DNA of 60,617 nt, from contig NZ_CANNCR010000025.1 of NCBI RefSeq assembly GCF_947503125.1, forward strand, positions 1-60,617, given 5' to 3'. How positions within the stretch are numbered: position 1 is the first letter of the stretch; each line of letters begins with the position of its first letter. Below the pieces are notes generated by a model. The model was given only the letters and a program-made list of their open reading frames with translations. It was not told where the DNA came from and did no database searches. Shown here piece after piece: positions 26,461 to 35,270 of the stretch. A program made the position numbers and the translations under genes. The stretch comes from an uncultured Metabacillus sp. (GTDB lineage: Bacteria > Bacillota > Bacilli > Bacillales > Bacillaceae).

Positions 26461-27914
26461 AGATCGTGATCGTTGACGATGAAATGATCGAACGGAAAGC
26501 GATGAAGAAATTGATTGAAGAAAGCTTTTCACACATGAAAGTTGTTGGAGAAGCAGCAAATGGAAGGTTCGCCATTAAACAAGCAATACAGCATAAGCCC
26601 GATGTCATGATTATGGATATTCACATGCCAGGCATTGATGGTCTTGAAGCAATCAGGCAAATCCTTCAGGAGCTTCCCAAAACAAAATTTATCATGGTCT
26701 CTGCCTATAATTCATTTGAATATGCGAAGGAAGCGATGAAGCAAGGGGTAAAGGAATACATCCTGAAGCCAAGCAATAAGCAAGAAACTCTGGAAGCGAT
26801 TATAAGGGTGGAAAAAGAAATTAATGAAGAAAAGCGCGAGCTCTTTGAAACAGAAAAAATGGCCAAGCAGCACCTTATCACCGCGATGATGCAAAACGAA
26901 TGCACAGAGGAAACCGAGACCATGTACAAAAAACATTACCCAACGGCAAACATGGCTTTTTTCCAGGTGATCACAACAACACAGCCAGAATCTGTCTCTA
27001 AATGGCTAAACGAAAGAGCACCCTGCCCCTATATAAAAAAGGACCTGGGAGACAAATTGATCGTGCTTTTCATCACGGAGAAAAAATCGGCCCATCACGT
27101 AAAAGCTGATGCGCTCACAATCGCGCGCGCCATATGCCAAACCTTGCCGTCATCAACAACTATTGGCATCGGCAGCCCTTTTGCTCAGCTTGATAAACTG
27201 TCGATTTCCTACCAGCAGGCGTTACTGGCGTCTGCCCAGCTAAAAAAAGATGCGCATGTATCTTATGGCTATCCACTCGTTGAGGAAAATGTTGAGGATG
27301 GGACATTCATTAAGCTCGAAAAATCCTTGATGAATGAAATTAAAGCGGGACGACTAGAGCAAGCTAACGACTATTTTCTGCTATATTACGATTATGTAAG
27401 CAAAGAAACAGAGGAAAAAAACATCATTCCTCTGCTAGGAGAATGGGGCATCCGCTTAAAGCAATCATTGGAGCAGCACGGCGTATTCTTCCGCGATCTC
27501 CAAGTGCTTGAAGCGAAAACAAAGGATGATTTTCTCGAGCTGATTCGTCAATTTTGTGAAAAAATCATCCTGCAAAAGGAAGAAAATGATTCGATCATGA
27601 TGGCGAAAACGTATATTCATACTCATTACAAAGAATCGCTTAGCCTTGAAGATGTGGCGGAATATGTAAAGCTTACACCAACGTATTTTACAAAGGTGTT
27701 CAAAGAGCAAACGAAACGAACCTTTATTGACTATGTAACAGACTATCGCATTGAAAAAGCAAAAGAGCTGCTGCTTCATACAAAGCTTAGTCTAAAGGAA
27801 ATTGCCTTTGAGGTTGGCTATAAAGACCCGAATTACTTCAGTCGTGTCTTTAAAAAATGGACGAATTGCTCACCTAAGCAATATCGCAGTTTTGAAAGTA
27901 CGACCACAAAATAA
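26457..27914 (+). CDS. Response regulator, AraC-type output (YesN-like)
   Basis: The 485-residue protein has an N-terminal receiver (VIVDDEMIERKAM, phosphoacceptor Asp in VMIMDIHMPG at about residue 54, Lys in YILKPSNK), a long middle region and a C-terminal double AraC helix-turn-helix (LSLEDVAEYVKLTPTYFTKV, LSLKEIAFEVGYKDPNYFSR). It is the partner of the kinase upstream. It should activate the ABC operon at 28018 that follows directly. Confidence 0.93.
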   Translation: MKIVIVDDEMIERKAMKKLIEESFSHMKVVGEAANGRFAIKQAIQHKPDVMIMDIHMPGIDGLEAIRQILQELPKTKFIMVSAYNSFEYAKEAMKQGVKEYILKPSNKQETLEAIIRVEKEINEEKRELFETEKMAKQHLITAMMQNECTEETETMYKKHYPTANMAFFQVITTTQPESVSKWLNERAPCPYIKKDLGDKLIVLFITEKKSAHHVKADALTIARAICQTLPSSTTIGIGSPFAQLDKLSISYQQALLASAQLKKDAHVSYGYPLVEENVEDGTFIKLEKSLMNEIKAGRLEQANDYFLLYYDYVSKETEEKNIIPLLGEWGIRLKQSLEQHGVFFRDLQVLEAKTKDDFLELIRQFCEKIILQKEENDSIMMAKTYIHTHYKESLSLEDVAEYVKLTPTYFTKVFKEQTKRTFIDYVTDYRIEKAKELLLHTKLSLKEIAFEVGYKDPNYFSRVFKKWTNCSPKQYRSFESTTTK

Positions 27915-27963
27915 TGCAGAAATAAATAAAATAGTGAAGAAGATAAACGGAAAGAAAGCAGAT

Positions 27964-28011
27964 ATCCCCCTCTATAATAGAGATCGAAAGCGATTTCAAA
28001 CAGAGGGGGAT
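27964..28011 (+). promoter_or_regulatory. Hairpin overlapping the solute-binding gene's ribosome binding site, with a cre-like box in the loop
   Basis: ATCCCCCTCT at 27964-27973 pairs perfectly with AGAGGGGGAT at 28002-28011, followed by TTTTTAG and the TTG start at 28018. The 3-prime arm contains the purine-rich ribosome binding site. The loop holds CGAAAGCGATTTCA (27985-27998), a 12-of-14 match to the cre consensus. It can act as terminator for the two-component genes, as a translational block, or as a CcpA site. Confidence 0.6.
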
Positions 28012-28017
28012 TTTTAG

Positions 28018-29313
28018 TTGAAAAAAAGTTTTCTATTATCATTGTTGTTAATTTTCTCATTAATCATTTCAGCTTGCAGCTCAAATTCGAGTACGGAAGA
28101 AAAACCAGAGGGAAATAGTGAGGGCGGCGGAGATGCTCAGGCTCCGTTAGATATCTTTAGCTGGTGGACTGGTGCTGGTGAAGAGGATGGCTTAAAAGCT
28201 TTATTAGCGATATTTGAAGAAAAATATCCAGATATTCCGGTTGAAAATGCAGCGGTAGCCGGTGGAGCCGGTACAAATGCAAAGGCTGTTTTAGCGAGCC
28301 GCATGCAAGGGGACGATCCTCCAGCAACCTTCCAAGTACATGGCGGTGCAGAGCTAAATGAAGGCTGGGTAGCAGCTGGCAAAATGGAACCGCTTAATGA
28401 TTTTTATGAGGCAGAAGGCTTAAACGATAAATTCCCGCAGGACTTAATTGACATGGTTTCAAAGGACGGAAATATCTACTCCGTTCCCGTCAATATTCAC
28501 CGCGGAAACGTCCTTTGGTACAACAAAAAAGTATTTGAAGAGAACGGTTTACAAGCACCAACAACTTTTGATGAGTTCTTTGAAGTTGCAGATGCGCTAA
28601 AAGAAAAAGGCATCACTCCTTTAGCACTTGGAGACAAAGAGCCATGGACAGCAACACATCTATATGAAACCGTTCTCCTTGGCGTGTTAGGAAATGAAGA
28701 CTATGGCAAGCTTTGGACAGGGGAACTTTCATTTGATGATCCAAAGGTTGTCAAAGCAGCAGAGATTTTCCAAAAAATGCTGACGTATATTAACGACGAC
28801 CACAGCTCACGCAACTGGCAGGATGCTTCACAGCTAGTCGCAAACGGTGAAGCAGCCATGAATGTCATGGGTGACTGGGCAAAAGGCTATTTTGTAAATG
28901 ATTTAAACTTAAAGGTTAACGAAGACTTCGGCTATATCCCAACACCAGGAACAGAAGGCCAATTCATGGTCATTACTGACACATTCGGCTTGCCAAAAGG
29001 TGTTGAGAATTCTGAAGGTGTTAAGAAATTTCTAAGCGTACTTGCATCTGTCGAAGGCCAAGACGCATTCAACCCATTAAAAGGCTCAATCCCTGCGCGT
29101 GTTGACGCGGATATCGAAAAATATGACCAATACGGAAAAGACACAATGGAGGACTTCAAAACAGGAAAACTCGCGCCAAGCCTTGCACACGGCTCCGCAG
29201 CATCCGAAGGCTTCCTAACAAAAGTCAACCAAAGCATCAACATCTTTGTTACTCAACAAAACACGGATCAATTTACGCAAGACATGACAGCTGCAGCTGT
29301 GGAATTGAAGTAA
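28018..29313 (+). CDS. Sugar ABC transporter substrate-binding lipoprotein
   Basis: The 431-residue family 1 solute-binding protein has a lipobox (IISAC, Cys at about residue 20). Typical features are IFSWWTGAGEEDGLKALL, LNEGWVAAGKMEPL, YSVPVNIHRGNVLWYNKKVF and MNVMGDWAKGYF. It captures a sugar or oligosaccharide for the two permeases that follow. The TTG start at 28018 follows AGAGGGGGATTTTTAG. The ATP-binding subunit is absent from the window; in such operons MsmX commonly serves several permeases. Confidence 0.93.
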   Translation: MKKSFLLSLLLIFSLIISACSSNSSTEEKPEGNSEGGGDAQAPLDIFSWWTGAGEEDGLKALLAIFEEKYPDIPVENAAVAGGAGTNAKAVLASRMQGDDPPATFQVHGGAELNEGWVAAGKMEPLNDFYEAEGLNDKFPQDLIDMVSKDGNIYSVPVNIHRGNVLWYNKKVFEENGLQAPTTFDEFFEVADALKEKGITPLALGDKEPWTATHLYETVLLGVLGNEDYGKLWTGELSFDDPKVVKAAEIFQKMLTYINDDHSSRNWQDASQLVANGEAAMNVMGDWAKGYFVNDLNLKVNEDFGYIPTPGTEGQFMVITDTFGLPKGVENSEGVKKFLSVLASVEGQDAFNPLKGSIPARVDADIEKYDQYGKDTMEDFKTGKLAPSLAHGSAASEGFLTKVNQSINIFVTQQNTDQFTQDMTAAAVELK

Positions 29314-29320
29314 AATCTTC

Positions 29321-29359
29321 GGGACTGTTCTCAACCAGAGGTAGGGAAGGGACAGTCCC
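29321..29359 (+). promoter_or_regulatory. Intercistronic hairpin after the binding-protein gene
   Basis: GGGACTGT/ACAGTCCC pair across a loop of about 23 bases, followed by TAAAAA. A second hairpin (GACACCTCT..AGAGG..GTGTC) lies at 29389-29417. Such structures usually raise the ratio of binding protein to permease mRNA. Confidence 0.6.
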
Positions 29360-29453
29360 TAAAAACAGCATAGGTGCATTCCCGCAAGACACCTCTTAAT
29401 GCTAGAGGCTCGTGTCAGGGGGAAAGTCCGGCGCCAAAAAAGGAGGAAAAACC

Positions 29454-30419
29454 ATGGAATCAGTCAAACCTTATCCGCAACAGAAGACGGTTTCAGTCCT
29501 GCCTAAAAAGAAAAAGCGTTCAAGTGATCATCTCTTGGCCATCGCTTTTATCCTGCCATCATTTTTACTTATCCTGATCTTTGTTTACGGCTTTATTGGA
29601 TGGACCGGTTATGTGTCATTCAGTAATTGGAACTCGCTCGTACCAGACTTTTCTTTCGCAGGTTTAAAAAATTACCTGTATTTGTTCCAGGATTTCCGCT
29701 TTCAAGCCGACCTGCGGAATTCGATCTTTTTTACGATATTGTTTATCGGCCTTGTTATCATAAGCGGCATGGGTCTGGCAATCCTGCTTGACCAAAAAAT
29801 AAAAGCTGAACCGGTTTTTCGTAATCTGTTCTTCTTCCCGATGGCCTTATCATTCGTTGTTACAGGTGTTGTTTGGCAATGGCTTCTTAACCCTTCAACA
29901 GGTGTAAACTTATTTCTCAACAAGCTTGGCTTAAGCCCGAAATGGTATACCGATACATCAATATTAGCAGGTTTTGAATGGGGAAGAATCGAATTCGGGA
30001 TCCCTGTGGCTCTTATCGCAGTCGTTATCGCAGCGGTTTGGCAAATGACAGGCTTCTCGCTTGCGATGTATTTAGCTGGCCTGCGCGGCATACCTGATGA
30101 AGTGAGGGAAGCAGCGCGGATGGACGGGGCAACGGAATTTCAGCTTTATCGAAAAATCATCCTGCCATTATTGCAGCCGATTACGGTCAGTGTCATCATT
30201 ATCATGGCACATATTTCCCTGAAAATATTTGACCTCATTTATGCAATGACAGGTCCAGGAGCCAATTTTGTCACAGATGTGCCAGGAGTTTACATGTTTG
30301 AAACCACCTTCCGCGGCAACTATTACGCAAATGGCGCAGCGATTGCGATCATCATGCTTGTATCAGTGGCGATATTCATCGTGCCATACTTAATCCATAG
30401 CAGAAAGGCGGAGAACTAA
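29454..30419 (+). CDS. Sugar ABC transporter permease (MalF/UgpA type)
   Basis: The 321-residue protein has six predicted membrane helices after a basic N-terminus ([11 protein letters not shown]). The EAA loop that docks on the ATPase reads [20 protein letters not shown] followed by ILPLLQP. The ATG at 29454 has AAAGGAGGAAAAACC upstream; the longer frame from 29412 overlaps the structured leader and is not favoured. Its partner follows after one base. Confidence 0.93.
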   Translation: MESVKPYPQQKTVSVLPKKKKRSSDHLLAIAFILPSFLLILIFVYGFIGWTGYVSFSNWNSLVPDFSFAGLKNYLYLFQDFRFQADLRNSIFFTILFIGLVIISGMGLAILLDQKIKAEPVFRNLFFFPMALSFVVTGVVWQWLLNPSTGVNLFLNKLGLSPKWYTDTSILAGFEWGRIEFGIPVALIAVVIAAVWQMTGFSLAMYLAGLRGIPDEVREAARMDGATEFQLYRKIILPLLQPITVSVIIIMAHISLKIFDLIYAMTGPGANFVTDVPGVYMFETTFRGNYYANGAAIAIIMLVSVAIFIVPYLIHSRKAEN

Positions 30420-30420
30420 C

Positions 30421-31242
30421 ATGGCCATACAACGCTTAAGCAAACCAATCATCTATCTCATTTTGATCGCCATGAGCCTTTTCTTTCTCTTGCCAGTCTA
30501 TGTCATGGTGATCACAAGCCTGAAACCATTTGATGAGGTCACGCTAGCAACGATGTGGACGCTGCCGTCATCACTCGACTTTAGCGGTTATGCGGAAGCT
30601 TTCAGTAAACTATCACCAAACTTAATTAACTCATTTTACCTCGTCATCCCGGCAACATTGCTGTCCGCCTTGTTAGGGGCAATGAACGGATATGTTTTGT
30701 CGAAATGGAAATTTAAAGGTGCGGATGTTCTTTTCACGATTATTTTATTCGGTATGTTCATCCCATACCAAAGCATTCTGATTCCTTTAATTCAATTCCT
30801 GCGTGAAATCGGACTCTATAACTCAATCCCAGGACTTATCTTTGTGCACGTTGTGTACGGCCTGCCAATTACAACGTTAATGTTTCGTAATTTTTACGCA
30901 AACATACCAGATGAAATGATTGAATCGGCACAAATTGATGGCGCCGGCTTCCTGGGCATTTTTCGTTACATCATGATCCCTTTGTCAATTACAAGCTTTG
31001 TCGTCGTAGCGATCTGGCAATTTACAAATATATGGAATGAATTTCTTTTCGCCGTCACCATCACAACGTCAGACCAGCAGCCAATCATGGTCGCCTTGCA
31101 AAACCTGTCCGGCTCGCAAATCGTCCAATGGAATGTGCAAATGGCCGGAGCGCTGCTGGCCGCATTGCCGACATTGCTTGTTTATATTTTGCTGGGCAAA
31201 TATTTTGTGAGAGGACTGCTGGCGGGATCGGTGAAAGGGTAA
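30421..31242 (+). CDS. Sugar ABC transporter permease (MalG/UgpE type)
   Basis: The 273-residue protein has six membrane helices and an EAA loop, [20 protein letters not shown] followed by MIPLS. It forms a heterodimeric channel with the upstream permease. The start overlaps the upstream stop region (TAAC ATGG), so the two are co-translated. A terminator follows. Confidence 0.93.
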   Translation: MAIQRLSKPIIYLILIAMSLFFLLPVYVMVITSLKPFDEVTLATMWTLPSSLDFSGYAEAFSKLSPNLINSFYLVIPATLLSALLGAMNGYVLSKWKFKGADVLFTIILFGMFIPYQSILIPLIQFLREIGLYNSIPGLIFVHVVYGLPITTLMFRNFYANIPDEMIESAQIDGAGFLGIFRYIMIPLSITSFVVVAIWQFTNIWNEFLFAVTITTSDQQPIMVALQNLSGSQIVQWNVQMAGALLAALPTLLVYILLGKYFVRGLLAGSVKG

Positions 31243-31255
31243 TGATCATTTTTAA

Positions 31256-31280
31256 GGCTCTTGCAAATGTAAGAGTCTTT
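31256..31280 (+). terminator. Terminator of the ABC sugar operon
   Basis: GGCTCTT/AAGAGTC with an eight-base loop is followed by TTTTATTG. Confidence 0.75.
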
Positions 31281-31408
31281 TATTGTTTGGGACAAAAAAA
31301 CATGAGAATACAAGAAAATTGACTTTCATCATAAAAAATCCTTTTAGGGACACTTTTCTTACTTCCCAACTGAGATTTGACCTTTCCCCTAGTAATTTTA
31401 TAAATTTA

Positions 31409-31455
31409 TTGACTATCAACGAATAAATTAGTAAAATTTAATGGAACATATGTTC
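31409..31455 (+). promoter_or_regulatory. Sigma-A promoter overlapped downstream by a LexA/DinR box
   Basis: TTGACT (31409-31414), 17 bp and TAAAAT (31432-31437) form a good promoter. GAACATATGTTC (31444-31455) is a perfect palindrome fitting the Gram-positive SOS consensus GAAC-N4-GTTC. It sits at the expected transcription start, 33 bp before the YifB start codon. LexA bound here would block transcription until DNA damage. Confidence 0.75.
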
Positions 31456-31488
31456 TCATTCGATGAAGTATTGAGGTGAGTATTTTTA

Positions 31489-33027
31489 ATGACTACAATA
31501 ATATCAAGCGTTGGCCTTAAAGGATTAGACGGATATAGGATGGAGGTAGAGGTTAATTTACTTCCTGTTCAGGGAGGAATAAGTATAATTGGATTGCCCG
31601 ATAAAGCTGTGAAAGAATCCAAAGATCGAGTGTTATCCGCGCTTATTTCAAATCAATTTTTTATACCTCATCAAAAAATCATCATAAATTTATCTCCTTC
31701 TGACCAAAAAAAAGAAAGTCCTTTATTTGATCTGCCAATAGCAATAGGAATTCTTAAAGAGATAGGCTACTTTAAAGAAATAGATATTTTAAAAGAAAAT
31801 GCATTTTTAGGTGTTTTAACATTAAATGGGGAAATTAAACCCGTAGAGGGAATGCTTCCAATTGTTTTAGCATTGAAAAAACAAAGATTTAAAACAGTAT
31901 TCTTACCATATCATTCATCATTACCATTCGATATCATTGAAGGTATTGAACTTAAATTTGTTCAAAATATTAAAGAAGTAGTACAAGCGTTAAAAGGCCA
32001 ATTAGAATTGCCAAACAGCAAATATTTCAAATTAAATCAGTCATCCCCCCTTTCTGCCTCACAACATTCACAACTAGATTTCCAGCATATATACGGGCAT
32101 AAACAAATAAAAAGAACATTAGAAATAGCTGCTGCAGGCGGACATAATGTTTTAATGATTGGGCCGCCTGGATGTGGAAAAAGCATGTTGGCAGAGGCAT
32201 TTCCAACTATACTCCCACCACCTACAAAAGAACAGAAACTTGAAATAATGAGTATATATCAACTTGCTGGTATACCTAATATCGATCTAACACATCCACC
32301 ATTTCGTTCACCACACCATACTTCTTCATCAGTTTCTCTAATTGGAGGAGGCTCCAGACCAAGACCAGGAGAAATCTCACTTGCTCATCATGGAGTCTTG
32401 TTTTTAGATGAAATGTTGGAATTCTCAAAGAGGTCGTTAGACATGCTTCGCCAACCAATAGAATCGGGAAAAGTATCAATAAGCAGGGTAGCACAATCCA
32501 TTACATATCCTGCAAATTTTATCTTAGTAGGTGCAATGAATCCTTGTCCATGTGGTTATTCCAGTTCCAAATCACATTATTGTACATGCACAGCAAAAGA
32601 GCTTAAAAAATACCAAAATCGCCTCTCAGGACCCATCCTAGATCGAATTGACTTATTTTTATACCTTCAACCAGTAAATTTTGAAAAAGAGGTTGAAGCT
32701 ACAGAATCTTCATCTGAAATTCGAGAGAGGGTGATCTACGCACGAAATAAACAATACAGGAGATATAAAAAAGAGGTTTGCAATGCAAAGGTTTCCTATG
32801 AAAGTCTACAAAGTTCTGCCAAATTAACCAATGAACAGCAAAAATTTCTTCATCAATGGTCCAGTAAAAAAAATTATAGTAACCGGGTTCAAATTAAGCT
32901 TATTAGGTTAGCAAGAACAATTGCAGATTTATATGGTAGGGAGCAAATTTCAAATGCAGACTTATGGGAAGCATTTTCGTTTAGACGGATAAGTGAAAGT
33001 TATGTTCCAAAACAAAACATAAAGTAG
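31489..33027 (+). CDS. YifB/ComM-family Mg-chelatase-like AAA+ ATPase
   Basis: The 512-residue protein has the N-terminal Lon-like ChlI domain (IISSVGLKGLDGYRMEVEVN, GLPDKAVKESKDRV, NLSPSDQKK), a central AAA+ domain (Walker A GPPGCGKSM, Walker B GVLFLDEMLEF, HHTSSSVSLIGGG, CPCGY with Cys pairs) and a C-terminal ComM domain (RTIADLYGREQISNADLWEA). ComM homologues in other bacteria are helicases that extend recombination of foreign DNA, which fits the LexA box. The gene is AT-richer than the ABC operon before it. It stands alone. Confidence 0.93.
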   Translation: MTTIISSVGLKGLDGYRMEVEVNLLPVQGGISIIGLPDKAVKESKDRVLSALISNQFFIPHQKIIINLSPSDQKKESPLFDLPIAIGILKEIGYFKEIDILKENAFLGVLTLNGEIKPVEGMLPIVLALKKQRFKTVFLPYHSSLPFDIIEGIELKFVQNIKEVVQALKGQLELPNSKYFKLNQSSPLSASQHSQLDFQHIYGHKQIKRTLEIAAAGGHNVLMIGPPGCGKSMLAEAFPTILPPPTKEQKLEIMSIYQLAGIPNIDLTHPPFRSPHHTSSSVSLIGGGSRPRPGEISLAHHGVLFLDEMLEFSKRSLDMLRQPIESGKVSISRVAQSITYPANFILVGAMNPCPCGYSSSKSHYCTCTAKELKKYQNRLSGPILDRIDLFLYLQPVNFEKEVEATESSSEIRERVIYARNKQYRRYKKEVCNAKVSYESLQSSAKLTNEQQKFLHQWSSKKNYSNRVQIKLIRLARTIADLYGREQISNADLWEAFSFRRISESYVPKQNIK

Positions 33028-33124
33028 GAAATAGAAAATCTATACAAATTTCTTCATACAAATTTTTATTAGCAAAAAAAAGTTAAAAAATGTAGAATGG
33101 TGTTGAAGGAGGTGAGCACGCACG

Positions 33125-33496
33125 GTGGAAGAAAGATTCAACCGCATTGAAGAAATGTTAACTACTCTAATAAAAATGGTAGGCAATATTCGTGAAGAAC
33201 AAGCTTCAATGAAAGAAGAACAATCGTCAATAAAACAGGAGTTGACGTCTATGAAAGAAGAACAAACATCAATGAAACAGGAATTGACTTCAATAAGAGA
33301 AGTACAAACGTCAATGAAAGAAGATCAATCTTCAATATGGGAAGAACTTCGTCTCATGCGTACGGAGAGTGAACAACGTCATAAAGAAATGATGAATCGC
33401 TTTACATTGCTTGAGGCTGACCATGAGCATACATGGGAAAAGACTGTCCGGAATGAAAGAGAGATTGGCATAATAAAGAAGCACATTGAGATTTAA
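33125..33496 (+). CDS. Repetitive coiled-coil protein of unknown function
   Basis: The 123-residue protein starts VEERFNRIEEMLTTLIKMVG and contains a seven-residue repeat with variants of SMKEEQT (ASMKEEQSSIKQELTSMKEE, then QTSMKQELTS) from about residue 22 to 75, then a helical tail ending GIIKKHIEI. GGAGGTGAGC precedes the GTG. Composition and short length match the coiled-coil protein at 11292. The repeat count may vary between strains. Function is unknown. Confidence 0.7.
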   Translation: MEERFNRIEEMLTTLIKMVGNIREEQASMKEEQSSIKQELTSMKEEQTSMKQELTSIREVQTSMKEDQSSIWEELRLMRTESEQRHKEMMNRFTLLEADHEHTWEKTVRNEREIGIIKKHIEI

Positions 33497-33575
33497 CCTC
33501 CAAATAAAATCCGCTAAAAAAACACTTCTCTTTTATTGCCTCAAAAAGCATGAACAATCAAAATTATTTTCAACT

Positions 33576-33596
33576 ATAAGAAGCAGTTCTTCTTAT
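33576..33596 (+). other. Short hairpin ATAAGAAG/CTTCTTAT
   Basis: A perfect 8-bp stem with a five-base loop lies between the coiled-coil and SEC-C genes. There is no clear T run on the plus strand. It may end the upstream gene. Confidence 0.4.
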
Positions 33597-33729
33597 TGTA
33601 TAGGAATTGTTTCTTTTTCTGTTAGAATACAAAGTAGGAGATTCCTAAAAAGAATAGAAAAGAAGAAATAAGGCTAGAATGTTAATAGTGTAGTAGAAAA
33701 CGATCGATCGGCAGAAAGTGGTGTGAAAA

Positions 33730-34917
33730 GTGAGCATAAAAAGAAATGACCCATGCATTTGTGGCAGCGGGAAGAAATATAAGCAATGTTGTTTGAAAAA
33801 TAATGTAGTGATGCTAGAAACAATTCGTGATAATGAATTAAATCAACTCCAGTTCGAACTTTTTGCATTTGCAACTAGCCACTTTGAATTTTTATTAACG
33901 GAAATGATGGATGACTTTTTGGATGGTTTAGATTTGTTAGAAGAGGAGGAGGACTTAGTTTCTTTATACTTTACTGTTTGGGCAATTTTTTCCGTTCAAA
34001 TCGAACCAGAGGAGACCATCTTTACACAATTTCTTAACCAGAAAAAGAAAAATCATACGCTGCGATCATCAACATTACAGCAGCTTGAAGCATGGGATCA
34101 TACTGTTGCTTCCTTCTCTATAGTGAAAAAGATCATCGATGATCTCCATATTGAGGTTGAGGATGTCATTACGAATGAAACGAAACAAGTAAAGCTTTCT
34201 GAAAAGCATGAGGACATTGAAGAGGGAGGAATTCTCCTTGGCTTTTTGCTTCCGTATGGAAACTATTATTCATATTTCACGATGTATCTCGATTTTTCAG
34301 CAAGCGAAGCGTCAAGTATGGCTGCAGAGGTTTTAGCCGACTTTGATGCTAGTGACTATCCAAGCGCCGAACTGTTTATGGTTCATGAATTCCCAAAATT
34401 CCTCCTAGGTATATTCGCTGGGCAAATGGGCGGCCCTGATCTTGATCAATTGAATTGGACAAACCCAAAGTATGAAGAGGTTGCTGAGATATACAAAGAA
34501 CATAGCCAGGAAGAAGAACTCCCAAAGCAATTTCAAGACCTAGGGGTTATGCTGTGGTTTATCTACTGCCAGCAAACAAACCCATATTTCCGTAAACCGG
34601 AGATCTATGCAGCAGCATTGCATTATTTGGTAAACGAAAATATTCCATTCTTTGACTTATACACGCAATCAGAAATTGCCGAGATCTATGAAGTGAGTAC
34701 AGCTTCATTGTCAAAAGCATATCACCAGCTTAAAAATGGCCTGGAAGATGAATTGGAGCAAATAGCCGATTTCATGACTGATGATATATATGACCTATTA
34801 GATGATGAAGATATTTATGATGAAGATGATTACGATGAAGAGGATGATGATTACATTGACCTCGAAGATTTGTTTTTTGAAGAGGAAGAATCTTCTATAA
34901 ATAAAAAGAAAAAATAA
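33730..34917 (+). CDS. SEC-C motif protein
   Basis: The 395-residue protein begins with a SEC-C zinc motif (NDPCICGSGKKYKQCCLKN: CxC..CC), the segment that in SecA binds zinc and SecB or nucleic acids. The body is helical, with a winged-helix-like stretch near residue 310 (QSEIAEIYEVSTASLSKAYH) and a strongly acidic C-terminus (DEDIYDEDDYDEEDDDYIDL). Similar stand-alone proteins are common in Bacillus; their role is unknown. The GTG start is preceded by AAAGTGGTGTGAAAAGT, and a terminator follows. Confidence 0.75.
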   Translation: MSIKRNDPCICGSGKKYKQCCLKNNVVMLETIRDNELNQLQFELFAFATSHFEFLLTEMMDDFLDGLDLLEEEEDLVSLYFTVWAIFSVQIEPEETIFTQFLNQKKKNHTLRSSTLQQLEAWDHTVASFSIVKKIIDDLHIEVEDVITNETKQVKLSEKHEDIEEGGILLGFLLPYGNYYSYFTMYLDFSASEASSMAAEVLADFDASDYPSAELFMVHEFPKFLLGIFAGQMGGPDLDQLNWTNPKYEEVAEIYKEHSQEEELPKQFQDLGVMLWFIYCQQTNPYFRKPEIYAAALHYLVNENIPFFDLYTQSEIAEIYEVSTASLSKAYHQLKNGLEDELEQIADFMTDDIYDLLDDEDIYDEDDYDEEDDDYIDLEDLFFEEEESSINKKKK

Positions 34918-34928
34918 TGCAAATCAAA

Positions 34929-34957
34929 AGTGCCTGGCCACAACCAGGCGCTTTTAT
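34929..34957. terminator. Terminator between convergent genes
   Basis: GTGCCTGG/CCAGGCGC pair with a short loop and TTTTAT follows. It also lies at the end of the minus-strand gene 34966-35097. Confidence 0.75.
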
Positions 34958-34965
34958 GTTATGTT

Positions 34966-35097
34966 TTAGTTTAACAACAGCGTTAACATCGCTGTTAATA
35001 GCGCTGTTGCCAAAGGTAATGAAACATATAAAATCGTTCGATTCCTTTTTTTGATTCGTTCAATTTCCTCGGGTGTTGCCCAATGATAGTTCGACAT
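34966..35097 (-). CDS. Small single-helix membrane protein, 43 residues
   Basis: The frame encodes MSNYHWATPEEIERIKKRNR followed by TILYVSLPLATALLTAMLTLLLN: a basic cytoplasmic head and one membrane helix to the end. AAAAGGGGAAT stands nine bases before this ATG (an in-frame ATG at 35103 is too close). The 35098-35270 interval beyond it shows nothing else. It resembles small Bacillus membrane peptides without known function. Confidence 0.6.
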   Translation of the reverse strand: MSNYHWATPEEIERIKKRNRTILYVSLPLATALLTAMLTLLLN

Positions 35098-35270
35098 CAA
35101 CATATTCCCCTTTTATCCTTGATGGTAGCTGTCTTGCTTTGCGTCATCACCTTTTAGTGATTTTGCCGTTGTTTATAGTATCGGGTTGAAATATGTCGAT
35201 TTTAGTAGGTCTTTTTTACTATTTTTTTATTTTCATGCCATTGTTGGTGAAAAGGAAAATCCCATAAAAA

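Noticed and set aside
29389-29453. RNase P RNA or other known structured RNA because of AGGGGGAAAGTCCGG
   Set aside because: The resemblance is limited to a dozen bases; the conserved cores of RNase P RNA are missing and the segment is only about 130 bases between two ABC genes.
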